Shown: positions 11,271-21,707, numbered from the stretch's first letter. The stretch is DNA of 64,000 bases from Tragulus kanchil (GCA_022376925.1 JAIOJX010000025.1:183023801-183087800), one strand, 5' to 3'. Made by a program: numbers and translations. Notes: generated by a model not told the origin, from the sequence alone.

Positions 11271-11327
11271 CAGCTAGAATAGGTCTATTTTTCCTTCCCT
11301 CCATTGATGGACATTTGGGTTGGAAGC

Positions 11328-11514
11328 AGCAAATTAGGGCCCCAGACCAAATCCAACTTAATGTCTAGTTCCACAAATGACGTTTTATTGGGACGCAGCA
11401 GTCTGTACTCCCTTGCTGTTCATGGTGGCTGTTGTGTTGCAACGGTTCCGTTGAGTGGTTGAGACAGAAGACGCGTGGTGGGGAGCCCCCGGCAGGCACT
11501 TGATAAACTGTCGC
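11328..11514 (-). mobile_element. hAT-Charlie-like remnant (copy B)
   Basis: This is the second copy of 10205-10392, created by tandem duplication 2. Confidence 0.45.
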
Positions 11515-12566
11515 GGCTCTTAACGCCTGCCTGCCTCTCGGTGCGCAGGTAGTGCCACTGCACCAAAATGGTTTATGGGAGAAGAGAAAGATCCTGTCTT
11601 CCTAGGAACTTGGCCAAAGCAGGGAACAATTGTCAGACCTGGTGTTAGGCCCATCCTCGCTGATCGATCACCGTCTCTGGTATTCATGTTGTCAGCTAGA
11701 GGGTCAAGCTGTCGTGAAAGGCGTCTGCAGCTGAAGGTCGACCAGTGTGCAGACAGGCTCCCTTCTGACAGATGCCTCAGCCTCTGAATTCTGCTCCTTA
11801 TATGTGTATATTAGACAAGCCACTCCTAGCCTTGCTGAGTGAGATTGCACTTGACGAGTTGTTATTTGTCTCTCCAGTGATGATGGCCTCTTTTGTGGAC
11901 ATGCCCAAAGCAAACATTTGCCTAAGCTAGGATTTGAGCAAGCTCCAGGAGACAGTGGAAGACAGGGAAGCCTGGTGGGTTACATAGTCCGTGGCCTCCT
12001 GTGGTTGTTAGCTAAGTTAATGGGAGCTGCTACGCTAACTTGGCATTAAATAGCACTGCATCCCATAGACCGAGGAGGACATCATTGCATGTCCTGTCTT
12101 CAGTTCTTTCACACGGTGATGAAGAAGACAGGCTTCGGAGTCAGACTTCCTATGACTGTATAGATTACCTGTTGCTGTGTAGCAAATTCATCCAAAACAG
12201 AGACTTACAGCACCAGTAAGATTTTAGTATCTTAGGTCATGTAGGTCAGGACCTTGGGGGTGGCTAAGGTAGGTGGCTCCAACTTGGGAGGGTCTCATAA
12301 GATTCTAGTCACGATGTCAGCCAGGGTGCCGTCCTCTGAAGGTGGGGCTGGGGCTGAAGGATGCTGTTCTAAGATTCTAAGGTCCCGCACTCACATGGCT
12401 AGAAAGTGGGTGCCGGCCGCTGTCGTGCGGATTTCTCCATCCAGCTGCTTAAGGGCCCTCAGGATGTGGAAGGTGGCTTTCCCAGAGCAAGTGAGCTGGG
12501 GGAGGAGTGCAGAAATAACTGTATCTTTTATGACTTAGCCTTTCATTTTGGTAGTTGGGCTGCTAG

Positions 12567-12765
12567 GCTTCCCTGGTGGCTCAGATGGTAAAAAATCTGC
12601 CTGCAATGTGGGAGACATGAGTTTGACCCCTGAGTCAGGAAGATCCGCTGTAGAAGGGGCAATATTCTTGCCTGGAGAACTCCATGGGCAGAGGAGGCTG
12701 GTGGGTCACAGTCCATGGGGTTGCAAAGAGTTGGACATGACTGAGCAAGTGACACTTTTACTTTC
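12567..12765 (+). mobile_element. Bov-tA SINE
   Basis: 'aggcttccctggtggctcag', 'ctgcctgcaatgtgggagac', 'attcttgcctggagaactcc', 'tccatggggttgcaaagag' and 'gacatgactgagcaag' are the standard landmarks. About 25 bases are missing in the middle, near 12655. Confidence 0.9.
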
Positions 12766-12786
12766 AAGAGAATAGCACAGACTGGG

Positions 12787-13012
12787 TGTCTTTTTTTAAT
12801 ATTTATTTTCAATTGAAGGATAACTGCTTTACAATACTGGGTTGGTTTCTTCCATACACCAGCATGAGTCAGCCATAGGCACACGTGTGCCCCCTCCCTT
12901 TTGAACTTCCCTCTCACCTCCCCACCCCATCCCACCCTTCCAGGTTGTCACAGAACTCTATTTGAGCTCACTGGATCCTACAGAAAACTTCCACTGACTG
13001 TCTATTTTATAG
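12787..13012 (-). mobile_element. L1 3' UTR fragment, antisense
   Basis: T-rich start, 'ggataactgctttacaatac', 'caccagcatgagtcagccat', a C-rich stretch at 12890-12940, 'ccaggttgtcacagaactc' and 'gactgtctattttat'. A Bov-tA follows immediately at 13013. Confidence 0.8.
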
Positions 13013-13130
13013 CTTCCCTGGTGGTAAAGAATCCATTTGCAATGCAGGAGATCCAGGTTCACTCCCTGGGTTAGGAAGATCCCCTGGAGAAAGGAATGAC
13101 AACCCACTCCAGTAATCTTACCTGAGTTAT
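13013..13130 (+). mobile_element. Bov-tA SINE, 3' truncated
   Basis: 'gcttccctggtggtaaagaa', 'caatgcaggagatccaggtt' and 'caacccactccagtaatctt', then the match is lost. It is inserted at the end of the L1 match. Confidence 0.8.
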
Positions 13131-13170
13131 CACTGGCTTTATAATTGAAACAAAAATGTATCACAGGGCT

Positions 13171-13190
13171 AAAAAAAAAAAAAAAAAAAA
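13171..13190 (+). repeat. Poly(A) run
   Basis: About 20 A, perhaps a retroposon tail. Confidence 0.8.
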
Positions 13191-13214
13191 GGCTGAGAAA
13201 TGTATCACAGTGGC

Positions 13215-13345
13215 TCTGCTTTTCCCTGGAAAAGAAATGGCAGCCCACTCCAGTGCTCTCGCCTAGAGAATTCCATGGACAGAGGAGCCTGGCGGGCTAT
13301 AGTCCATGGGGTCACAGAGTCGGACACAACTAAGCAACTAAAATG
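13215..13345 (+). mobile_element. Bov-tA SINE, 5' truncated
   Basis: Begins inside the body with 'aatggcagcccactccagtg' and goes on with 'ttccatggacagaggagcc', 'ggcgggctatagtccatgg' and 'cggacacaactaagcaac'. Confidence 0.85.
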
Positions 13346-14004
13346 CATCTCTTCTCCATATGGCGATGTATGTGTTTCCGTGTTACTCTCTCAGTTCATC
13401 ACCCTCTCTCCTTCTCTTTTGTGTACACAGGTCTGTTTAATTGGTGATGTTTAAATAGCAGAAATGTGTTTCTCAAGGTTCTGGAGACTCTAAGTCCAAG
13501 AGCAAGGTGGAAGCACGGCTAGAGACGGGCGAGAACAACGCTCTTCTGAGCTGCAGGTGGCTGTCCTCTGACTACGTCCACATCATGGAAAGAGGGCAAG
13601 GGAACGTTAGGAGCTGTCTTCCTTTTAACATTCATTGATTTTAATTGATTGATGATTGCTTTACATGTATACTGTCTTTCAATGGAGCACTCAGCCCATT
13701 TGTGAAGGCTTCACCTTCAAGGGCCCCAGCATCCAAGGTCACCATAGCTCACACGTTCATTTCAGTGACTTTGGAAGATGGGCACAAAGATTCAGTCCGT
13801 AGCACTGTGCAAGCCACAACGTGATCATTTCTGCTGTGTTCTCCAGTCACACATACTAATATTGATCTAATATGAGAGCTGACTGAGTACAGAAAGACAT
13901 GGATACCAAGAGCTCAGGGTCACTGCGGACCACTTGGATGTCCATCTTGGAGTCTGCTGCTACCATTTCAAGCTGTGCAATGATGGATATCTTATTAGAT
14001 TTCA
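13346..14004. other. Unassigned DNA, copy A of duplication 3
   Basis: No coding or repeat identity is recognised, except that 13620-13680 resembles L1 antisense text ('ttgattgatgattgctttac'). It recurs from 14454. Confidence 0.45.
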
Positions 14005-14142
14005 CTGTGTCTCAGTTTCCTTACTTGTAAAATGAGAGTAATATTGCCTACCTCATATGTATTTTTTGAGAATTAATACCAACGAAGTCCACAGAACAAT
14101 GCTTAACACATAGCACATACTAAGAAATGTCCAGTTAATACT
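14005..14142 (-). mobile_element. MIR SINE, antisense (copy A)
   Basis: 'tgtgtctcagtttccttact', 'ttgtaaaatgagagtaatat', 'ctacctcatatgtatttttt', 'acaatgcttaacacatagca' is the reverse complement of the MIR 3' half. Confidence 0.8.
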
Positions 14143-15092
14143 TGTATATCACTCTATTTCAGTCTAACTGAAAGAGTCAGTCCACCATGAGATAAGGGTT
14201 TATCCAAGAATATAAATCAACAAAACGCACCTTTATCGAGGGCACTGTGCCACCAGAAAAGAAAAACTTAGTTGTCAACTAAAAGTTTAATTTAAAAAAT
14301 CCCTTAAACAGAGTATTGCATGTACTGATGTAGTTGATTTGCATTTTGGAGCAATCTGTTACGGCTAGACAGGAAAAAAAGTAGTTTGCAGACCAACCGT
14401 CAACCCTCAAATTACACTTTGGCCAGTACTTCCCTGACTTTTTTGTCTAGTGGATGTATGTGTTTCCGTGTTACTCTCTCAGTTCATACTAGTAGCTCCT
14501 TCTCTTTTGTGTACACCGGTCTGTTTAATTGGTGATGTTTAAATAGCAGAAATGTGTTTCTCAAGGTTCTGGAGACTCTAAGTCCAAGAGCAAGGTGGAA
14601 GCACGGCTAGAGACGGGCGAGAACAACGCTCTTCTGAGCTGCAGGTGGCTGTCCTCTGACTACGTCCACATCATGGAAAGAGGGCAAGGGAACGTTAGGA
14701 GCTGTCTTCCTTTTAACATTCATTGATTTTAATTGATTGATGATTGCTTTACATGTATACTGTCTTTCAATGGAGCACTCAGCCCATTTGTGAAGGCTTC
14801 ACCTTCAAGGGCCCCAGCATCCAAGGTCACCATAGCTCACACGTTCATTTCAGTGACTTTGGAAGATGGGCACAAAGATTCAGTCCGTAGCACTGTGCAA
14901 GCCACAACGTGATCATTTCTGCTGTGTTCTCCAGTCACACATACTAATATTGATCTAATATGAGAGCTGACTGAGTACAGAAAGACATGGATACCAAGAG
15001 CTCAGGGTCACTGCGGACCACTTGGATGTCCATCTTGGAGTCTGCTGCTACCATTTCAAGCTGTGCAATGATGGATATCTTATTAGATTTCA

Positions 15093-15230
15093 CTGTGTCT
15101 CAGTTTCCTTACTTGTAAAATGAGAGTAATATTGCCTACCTCATATGTATTTTTTGAGAATTAATACCAACGAAGTCCACAGAACAATGCTTAACACATA
15201 GCACATACTAAGAAATGTCCAGTTAATACT
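15093..15230 (-). mobile_element. MIR SINE, antisense (copy B)
   Basis: This is the second copy of 14005-14142 through tandem duplication 3. Confidence 0.8.
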
Positions 15231-15540
15231 TGTATATCACTCTATTTCAGTCTAACTGAAAGAGTCAGTCCACCATGAGATAAGGGTTTATCCAAGAATA
15301 TAAATCAACAAAACGCACCTTTATCGAGGGCACTGTGCCACCAGAAAAGAAAAACTTAGTTGTCAACTAAAAAGTTTAATTTAAAAAGTCCCTTAAACAG
15401 AGTATTGCATGTACTGATGTAGTTGATTTGCATTTTGGAGCAATCTGTTACGGCTAGACAGGAAAAAAAAAAAGTAGTTTGCAGACCAACCGTCAACCCT
15501 CAAATTACACTTTGGCCAGTACTTCCCTGACTTTTTTTTT

Positions 15541-15602
15541 CTTTGTTTCCTGCACTGACAGGCTGGTTCTTTACCACAACAGCCACCTGGGAAGCCCAGA
15601 AA
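15541..15602 (-). mobile_element. Bov-tA head fragment, antisense (copy A)
   Basis: 'tgacaggctggttctttacc' and 'agccacctgggaagccc' correspond to the reverse complement of the Bov-tA head. The copy at 16566-16627 belongs to duplication 4. Confidence 0.6.
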
Positions 15603-15837
15603 ACATGCAAGAAGTGTTCAAAAGGAGAAGGAAAATGATACAGGTCAAAAATGTGCAAAGTGACAGAGAAGGAATAAATAAAGGTAAAACAAAGTACCTT
15701 ATTTTTCTTATTCTTAATCTGGGAACTGTCTGCTGAAAGCACTTGTAGGAACAATGTACTGGGAGAGGACAGCAGGTGGGTCCGTGAAGCAAACGACCAC
15801 GGTGTTGTAAGGGATGGACGGGGGACATTGATAATAC

Positions 15838-16076
15838 TTTTTTTTTTCAATGTTGGCCTCTTTTATTGTCGGCCTGTGTGGGCCTCCCATCGCCGTGGCC
15901 TCTCTCATTTCAGAGCACTGGCTCTGGGCACATGCGCTCCATAGTGCTGGCTCGTAATTGGACACACCGGTCCAGCTGCTCCGCGGCACATGGGAGCTTC
16001 CCGGGCCAGGGATTGAACCGGTGCCCCTGGCACTGCAAGGCAGACTCTTTACCCACTGGACCACCAGAAAGCCCGA
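15838..16076 (-). mobile_element. CHR-type SINE, antisense (copy A)
   Basis: A T run, then 'cggcctgtgtgggcctccca', 'gagcactggctctgggcaca', 'tgtaattgg'-like text with 'acaccggtccagctgctccg', and a head 'cccactggaccaccagaaag'. This is the reverse complement of the CHR SINE seen at 3069. Confidence 0.8.
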
Positions 16077-16565
16077 TAAAACTTTGCTAAGAGATAGCTG
16101 TGCTACGAGGTGGTAGAGTGTTTTGTGAGTGTAGATTTAGATTTATTGTAAATGCATATCACAAACTGGTAACCGCTAAGAGAGCAGGTAAAATGAAAGC
16201 ATCTCAAAATGAATCCCGCACCTAAATGCAAAATGCAAAACTTTGAAATGCCTAACAGATGATATGGGCTTCGCAGTGGCTTAGTGAAAGAGTCAGTCCA
16301 CCATGAGATAAGGGTTTATCCAAGAATATAAATCAACAAACGCACCTTTATCGAGGGCACTGTGCCACCAGAAAAGAAAAACTTAGTTGTCAACTAAAAG
16401 TTTAATTTAAAAGTCCCTTAAACAGAGTATTGCATGTACTGATGTAGTTGATTTGCATTTTGGAGCAATCTGTTACGGCTAGACAGGAAAAAAAAAAAGT
16501 AGTTTGCAGACCAACCGTCAACCCTCAAATTACACTTTGGCCAGTACTTCCCTGACTTTTTTTTT

Positions 16566-16627
16566 CTTTGTTTCCTGCACTGACAGGCTGGTTCTTTACC
16601 ACAACAGCCACCTGGGAAGCCCAGAAA
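16566..16627 (-). mobile_element. Bov-tA head fragment, antisense (copy B)
   Basis: Second copy of 15541-15602. Confidence 0.6.
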
Positions 16628-16862
16628 ACATGCAAGAAGTGTTCAAAAGGAGAAGGAAAATGATACAGGTCAAAAATGTGCAAAGTGACAGAGAAGGAAT
16701 AAATAAAGGTAAAACAAAGTACCTTATTTTTCTTATTCTTAATCTGGGAACTGTCTGCTGAAAGCACTTGTAGGAACAATGTACTGGGAGAGGACAGCAG
16801 GTGGGTCCGTGAAGCAAACGACCACGGTGTTGTAAGGGATGGACGGGGGACATTGATAATAC

Positions 16863-17102
16863 TTTTTTTTTTCAATGTTGGCCTCTTTTATTGTCGGCCT
16901 GTGTGGGCCTCCCATCGCCGTGGCCTCTCTCATTTCAGAGCACTGGCTCTGGGCACATGCGCTCCATAGTGCTGGCTCGTAATTGGACACACCGGTCCAG
17001 CTGCTCCGCGGCACATGGGAGCTTCCCGGGCCAGGGATTGAACCGGTGCCCCTGGCACTGCAAGGCAGACTCTTTACCCACTGGACCACCAGAAAGCCCG
17101 AT
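16863..17102 (-). mobile_element. CHR-type SINE, antisense (copy B)
   Basis: Second copy of 15838-16076 through tandem duplication 4. Confidence 0.8.
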
Positions 17103-17289
17103 AAAACTTTGCTAAGAGATAGCTGTGCTACGAGGTGGTAGAGTGTTTTGTGAGTGTAGATTTAGATTTATTGTAAATGCATATCACAAACTGGTAACCG
17201 CTAAGAGAGCAGGTAAAATGAAAGCATCTCAAAATGAATCCCGCACCTAAATGCAAAATGCAAAACTTTGAAATGCCTAACAGATGATA

Positions 17290-17508
17290 TGGGCTTCCGC
17301 AGTGGCTTAGTGGTAAAGAATCCACCTGCAGTGCAGGAGAAGCAGGAGACGTGGGTTCATTCCATCCTTGAGGTGGCAAGACCCCTTGGAGAAAGGCACG
17401 GCAAACCCACTGCAGTATTTTTGGCTGGAGAATCCCAAGGACGGAGGAGCCTGGCTGGGACAGTCCATGGGGTTGCACAGAGTTGGCTATGACTGAACTG
17501 ACTTAGCA
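17290..17508 (+). mobile_element. Bov-tA SINE
   Basis: 'gggcttccgcagtggcttag', 'gtaaagaatccacctgcag', 'cccactgcagtatttttggc', 'cagtccatggggttgcacag' and 'tgactgaactgacttagc'. The first 20 bases also occur at 16266-16285, where copy A of duplication 4 ends. Confidence 0.88.
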
Positions 17509-18519
17509 TGGTCAACAGATAATATAGGAAGAGATCTAGGTGAACTTGAATTTGTGATGACGTTTTCCATACACTATCAAAAGCAAATTCTTGGAAAAAT
17601 GGATAACTTGGAATTGATTAAAATGAAAAACTTCTTTTCTTGTGAAAGACACTCTTCCTGATACGGTGGGAAATCGTTTGTTTCTCAAATGTCCTCCTCT
17701 GATTTTCATTCACTGACGATTCCTTTGCCCAGTGGTCAAAAATGGACCTAAAATGGACCCAGTCCTTCCACCTGACACTCCGTTGAAGCTCCTGGAGTCA
17801 GGCATTGAGCCTATTTGAGTTTTCATTTTTTCTGCTTAACTGTAGAAGAATAGGAGATCAGACTACCGGAGAGGGCTGACTTCAGGTATCTGAAATGCAC
17901 CCGCTGTGGTTTCTCAAAACCCTCAAGTCAGAGCCTGTGTGCCTCTGCGCAGGGCTTCGTGGGTCTGAGGAGAATGGAGGACTTTAAAGGCGTTTTGTTA
18001 GCAAGCGTGTTCGCCTGAGGGTCTGCATGGTCTGATTTTCCCCAAGTCCCTCCAGAAGCTCTGTTTCCTCATGATCACTGGCGAAATCCCCGGAACAGAA
18101 TGGGTGTGTGAAATTTCAGATTTTATGCAGGTTCACAGCTAGAACCCATGCACAATTACCGCTAAAGCATTTGATTCTGTCCCAGTGAAAGCCCCTCAGA
18201 TCAGGCCTTTCAGAAGGAAGGAAAAAAAGCCGCTTCTGAACTTGGAGGCTCCATCCGCGATTGCACAGCAGAATAGTCTTCATACAGCCAGCACATTTAC
18301 AATGTAAACGGTTTCTTTTCAAGGTTAAGGTTTAAGAGCCCAAGGCCACTATTGAAACTGCAGGGGCAGAGCGGGAACAATTCGACTGGCATTCTAAAAA
18401 TAAGACGCTTTATTTTCAAACTGCAGGATGTGGTTTAAAAGACAGTCTCAACAATATACTTTCTTTCTTTTTCTTTTTTTTTGATTGCCACTTGGCCTAG
18501 AGAAAGCAGCTGGTCCCAT
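17509..18519. other. Unassigned intergenic DNA
   Basis: About 1 kb with no recognised family. The short stretch around 17570-17640 (aagcaaattcttggaaaaa...) looks L1-like but is too short to call. A minus-strand open frame at 18116-18322 has no domain. Confidence 0.45.
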
Positions 18520-18765
18520 ACAGTTGTTGTGTAGTCGCTAAATCCTGTCGGACTCTTTGTGACCCCATGGACTGCAGCCTTCCACGCTTCCCTGTCCATC
18601 ACCATCTCCTGAAGTCTGTTCAGATTCATGCCCGCTGAGTCAGTGATGCTATTTAACCATGGTGTTCTCTTCGACCCTCTCCTCTTTTTGCCTTCAATCT
18701 TCCCCAGCATCAGGGTCTTTTTTTTCAATGAGTCAGCTCTTTGTATCAAGTGGACAAAATATTGG
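18520..18765 (-). mobile_element. BovB LINE 3' end, antisense, outer part 1
   Basis: 'cggactctttgtgaccccat', 'cttccctgtccatcaccatc', 'agtcagtgatgctatttaac' and 'cttccccagcatcagggtct' are the reverse complement of the BovB 3' end. Minus-strand translation gives 'LNSITDSAGMNLNRLQEMV', a BovB ORF2 C-terminal motif. It breaks off at 18765, where a Bov-tA is inserted. Confidence 0.85.
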
Positions 18766-18998
18766 ACTCCCCGGGGCACCCGTGGTAAAGAATCCACCTG
18801 CTGTTGCAGGAGACAGAAGAGATGCAAGTTTGATTCCCGGGTCAGGAAGATACCTTGGAGGAGGAAATGGCAACCCACTCCAATATTCTCTGTCCATGGG
18901 AAATCCCGTGGACAGAGGTGATGGGTGGGCTGCAGTCTACAGGGTCTCAAAGAGTCAGACACAACCGAGTGCACACACACAGGCACACACAGCCAATG
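18766..18998 (+). mobile_element. Bov-tA SINE nested in BovB
   Basis: 'gtggtaaagaatccacctgc', 'gattcccgggtcaggaagat', 'caacccactccaatattctc' and 'gtctcaaagagtcagacac', then a short AC-rich tail at 18971-18990. Imperfectly similar text ('caaaatattgga' before, 'ccaatgtgtcga' after) may be the target-site duplication. Confidence 0.85.
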
Positions 18999-19042
18999 TG
19001 TCGAAGCTCCAGCTTCAGCATTAGTCCTTCCAATGAGGGAAG
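18999..19042 (-). mobile_element. BovB LINE, antisense, outer part 2
   Basis: The BovB match resumes with 'gctccagcttcagcattagt' and 'ccttccaatgaggg', directly continuing the text cut at 18765. Confidence 0.8.
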
Positions 19043-19173
19043 GGTCATTTCTGAGAACCAGATAAGATGATTCTCGGGGATCCCAGTCAGAACATCCCCA
19101 ACCTTCCCCATCTTTTAGGGCTCAGGTGATGAACTGTTAGATTCGTGGTGACTGAATCTTAGGCAGGATCAGG

Positions 19174-19572
19174 CCTCTGGTAGCTCCAGACTGGCACCTG
19201 CTATCCACCTCTACAAAGATGGAATCATGAGCCACTGCAGCTGCTGACCTTCACCACCCCGTGAAGGAGCTCAGAGTGGAGAGCAGGAATGAGGCACTTG
19301 CTGCTCTGGGAAACACAGCAGAACAGGTTTTCAGATAGTTAGATATTTTCAGGAGAAGCTTTTATGAGCCCAATGCTCACATCTCATCATACCTAGAAAA
19401 GCACTTACATCATCAACAGGGTTGTCTGCTCCTCATGACTAGTGTCAAGTCATTGGCAAAATGAGTGCCTGACTGTGCACATCTCCTTCCCTGAAATCAT
19501 ATAGAACATTGACCTTCTCCCTGCCTCTCTGGAGCAGTTTCTCAAAGCTATCTGAGATGCGTCTTCTGGGTT
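19174..19572 (+). mobile_element. Ruminant ERV LTR, 5' and middle part (copy A)
   Basis: 'ggagagcaggaatgaggcac', 'gatagttagatattttcagg', 'cctagaaaagcacttaca' and 'ctctggagcagtttctcaaa' are shared, with divergence, with the LTR at 43320-43800. The match is cut by the BovB at 19573 and resumes at 21859 with 'ccaaataatacttaactgg'. Confidence 0.75.
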
Positions 19573-20167
19573 TAGTTCAGCTCGGTTCAGTCTCTCAGTC
19601 GTGCCTCACTCTTTGAGACCCCGTGGGCTGCAGCACACCAACCTTCCCTGTCCTTTACCACCTCCCAGAGCTTGCCCAGACTCATGTCCATTGAGTCAGT
19701 GATGCTATCCAACTATCTTTCCTCTGTCGTCCCCTTCTGCCTTCTATTTTCCTCAGCACCAAGGTCTTTTCCAATGACCATCTCTTCACATCAGGTGGCC
19801 AAAGTATTGGAGCATCAGTTTCAGCATCAGTCCTTTCAAGGAATATTCAGGGCTGATTTCCTTTAGGTTTCCTTTAGGACTAGTCTGATCTTCTTGCAGT
19901 CCGAGGGGCTCTCCAGAGTCTTCTCTAGCACCACGTTTTGAAGGCATCAATTCTTCAGCACTCATCTTTCTTTACGGTCCAAATCTCACATCCATACATG
20001 ACTACTGGAAAACCATAGCTCCGACTATATGGAATTTTGCTGGCAAAGTGATGTCTCTGCTTTTTGATACACTCTCTAGGTTTTCTTTCAAGGAGCAAGC
20101 ATCTTTTAATTTCATGGCTTCAGTCACCGTCTGTAGTGATTTTGGAGCCCAAGAAAATAAAGTCTGT
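19573..20167 (-). mobile_element. BovB LINE 3' end, antisense (copy A)
   Basis: 'agttcagctcggttcagtct' starts the antisense BovB terminus. 'gagtcagtgatgctatccaa', 'ggccaaagtattggagcatc', 'tcacatccatacatgactac' and 'cttcagtcaccgtctgtagt' follow in BovB order. It is interrupted by the solo LTR and inserted in an ERV LTR. Confidence 0.9.
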
Positions 20168-20204
20168 TGTGGGGCCCTAAATGAAAGAGGGCCTTTGCAA
20201 GCAT
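20168..20204 (+). mobile_element. Start of the solo LTR, truncated by a duplication junction
   Basis: Copy of 21246-21282, cut off where copy A of duplication 5 ends. Not an independent insertion. Confidence 0.85.
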
Positions 20205-20251
20205 CTTTGTAGAGTGACGCTCTCACCACCCGTGACTGGACTACTAGCAGT

Positions 20252-20650
20252 CCTCTGGTAGCTCCAGACTGGCACCTGCTATCCACCTCTACAAAGATGG
20301 AATCATGAGCCACTGCAGCTGCTGACCTTCACCACCCCGTGAAGGAGCTCAGAGTGGAGAGCAGGAATGAGGCACTTGCTGCTCTGGGAAACACAGCAGA
20401 ACAGGTTTTCAGATAGTTAGATATTTTCAGGAGAAGCTTTTATGAGCCCAATGCTCACATCTCATCATACCTAGAAAAGCACTTACATCATCAACAGGGT
20501 TGTCTGCTCCTCATGACTAGTGTCAAGTCATTGGCAAAATGAGTGCCTGACTGTGCACATCTCCTTCCCTGAAATCATATAGAACATTGACCTTCTCCCT
20601 GCCTCTCTGGAGCAGTTTCTCAAAGCTATCTGAGATGCGTCTTCTGGGTT
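20252..20650 (+). mobile_element. Ruminant ERV LTR, 5' and middle part (copy B)
   Basis: Second copy of 19174-19572 through tandem duplication 5. Confidence 0.75.
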
Positions 20651-21245
20651 TAGTTCAGCTCGGTTCAGTCTCTCAGTCGTGCCTCACTCTTTGAGACCCC
20701 GTGGGCTGCAGCACACCAACCTTCCCTGTCCTTTACCACCTCCCAGAGCTTGCCCAGACTCATGTCCATTGAGTCAGTGATGCTATCCAACTATCTTTCC
20801 TCTGTCGTCCCCTTCTGCCTTCTATTTTCCTCAGCACCAAGGTCTTTTCCAATGACCATCTCTTCACATCAGGTGGCCAAAGTATTGGAGCATCAGTTTC
20901 AGCATCAGTCCTTTCAAGGAATATTCAGGGCTGATTTCCTTTAGGTTTCCTTTAGGACTAGTCTGATCTTCTTGCAGTCCGAGGGGCTCTCCAGAGTCTT
21001 CTCTAGCACCACGTTTTGAAGGCATCAATTCTTCAGCACTCATCTTTCTTTACGGTCCAAATCTCACATCCATACATGACTACTGGAAAACCATAGCTCC
21101 GACTATATGGAATTTTGCTGGCAAAGTGATGTCTCTGCTTTTTGATACACTCTCTAGGTTTTCTTTCAAGGAGCAAGCATCTTTTAATTTCATGGCTTCA
21201 GTCACCGTCTGTAGTGATTTTGGAGCCCAAGAAAATAAAGTCTGT
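20651..21245 (-). mobile_element. BovB LINE 3' end, antisense (copy B)
   Basis: Second copy of 19573-20167. This copy is joined to the complete solo LTR, and the BovB text resumes at 21708 after the LTR. Confidence 0.9.
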
Positions 21246-21707
21246 TGTGGGGCCCTAAATGAAAGAGGGCCTTTGCAAGCATAAGGAGGCTTAAGCGCAT
21301 ATTTGCAGTTTGGAGCTAAGATGACGCCTACAGGAAGAGAAGAAGGTGTGATCTAAATTGTTTAGTGATGGTCAAAACTTCTGATTGATCCTCCTGGTTT
21401 CCGCGCTCGTGGACAATGCATGCTCACCATAAATTCCTATTGCAATGTAAATACATAATTGCTTGACCGTTAGCTTGATTGGTGTAACTATAGGAAGTCC
21501 CTTGCAAAACCCCCTTCGTTTGCCTATAAAAGCTGTGAGTCTGCACTAATAAAACGGAACTGCTTTGACAACACCCCTGCCATGTCTGATTGTCCCCTGC
21601 ATGCGCAGGGGGGCTGGGGGGCTGGCAGCAAGACTTGCCTCTCTCTGAGATCTCCTGGTTCAGCCGGGGCAATCCCGCTGCCTTCCTTTCTGCGGAAGGT
21701 CCCCGCA
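21246..21707 (+). mobile_element. Solo ERV LTR (ERVK/ERV2-like) with 6-base target-site duplication
   Basis: The element starts TGTGGGGCCC and ends CCCCGCA, that is TG...CA, 462 bases. 'gtctgt' lies on both sides (21240-21245 and 21708-21713), and flanking BovB text is continuous across it once one 'gtctgt' is removed. A TATA box 'tataaaa' is at 21525-21531 and a polyadenylation signal 'aataaa' at 21548-21553. A 6-base duplication is usual for ERVK-type elements. No internal region is left, so it arose by LTR-LTR recombination. The first 37 bases also occur at 20168-20204. Confidence 0.85.

Larger units (their letters stand above)
10170..12392. repeat. Tandem duplication 2 (about 1.1 kb x 2, 22-base filler)
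   Basis: Copy A is 10170-11270 and copy B 11293-12392, with an offset of 1122-1123 bases. Between them lie 22 bases (11271-11292) present in neither flank in clean form. A one-base difference in a C run (near 10218 vs 11340) separates the copies. Identical open frames at 10453 and 11575, and at 10582 and 11704, are the result. Confidence 0.97.
13366..15535. repeat. Tandem duplication 3 (about 1.08 kb x 2)
   Basis: Copy A is 13366-14444 and copy B about 14454-15535, with an offset of 1088 bases. The first 60 bases of B carry substitutions against A (around 14488-14517), and an A run is longer in B (near 15461) than in A (near 14371). Overlaps duplication 4, so 14169-14444 occurs three times. 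Confidence 0.97.
15257..17312. repeat. Tandem duplication 4 (about 1.03 kb x 2)
   Basis: Copy A is 15257-16285 and copy B 16285-17312, with an offset of 1025-1028 bases; the join shares 'tg'. Copy A ends 20 bases into a Bov-tA, which is complete only after copy B. Differences are single-base indels in homopolymers (near 16338, 16408 and 16275). Four pairs of identical open frames result. Confidence 0.97.
19174..21282. repeat. Tandem duplication 5 (1.03 kb x 2, 47-base filler)
   Basis: Copy A is 19174-20204 and copy B 20252-21282, at a constant offset of 1078 bases. The 47 bases at 20205-20251 separate the copies and match neither flank that I can see. Copy A stops 37 bases into a solo LTR that continues only after copy B. 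Confidence 0.97.

Noticed and set aside
10453..11913. Pairs of identical 69-70 codon frames as a tandem gene family
   Set aside because: They lie in duplication 2, have no domain or codon signal, and are identical because the whole 1.1 kb was copied.
18435..18986. A 183-codon minus-strand frame as a gene
   Set aside because: It reads through an antisense BovB end and a Bov-tA; the only recognisable residues are those of BovB ORF2.
21246..21707. A full provirus at the solo LTR
   Set aside because: Only one LTR is present, with BovB on both sides; no internal region or second LTR exists in the window.
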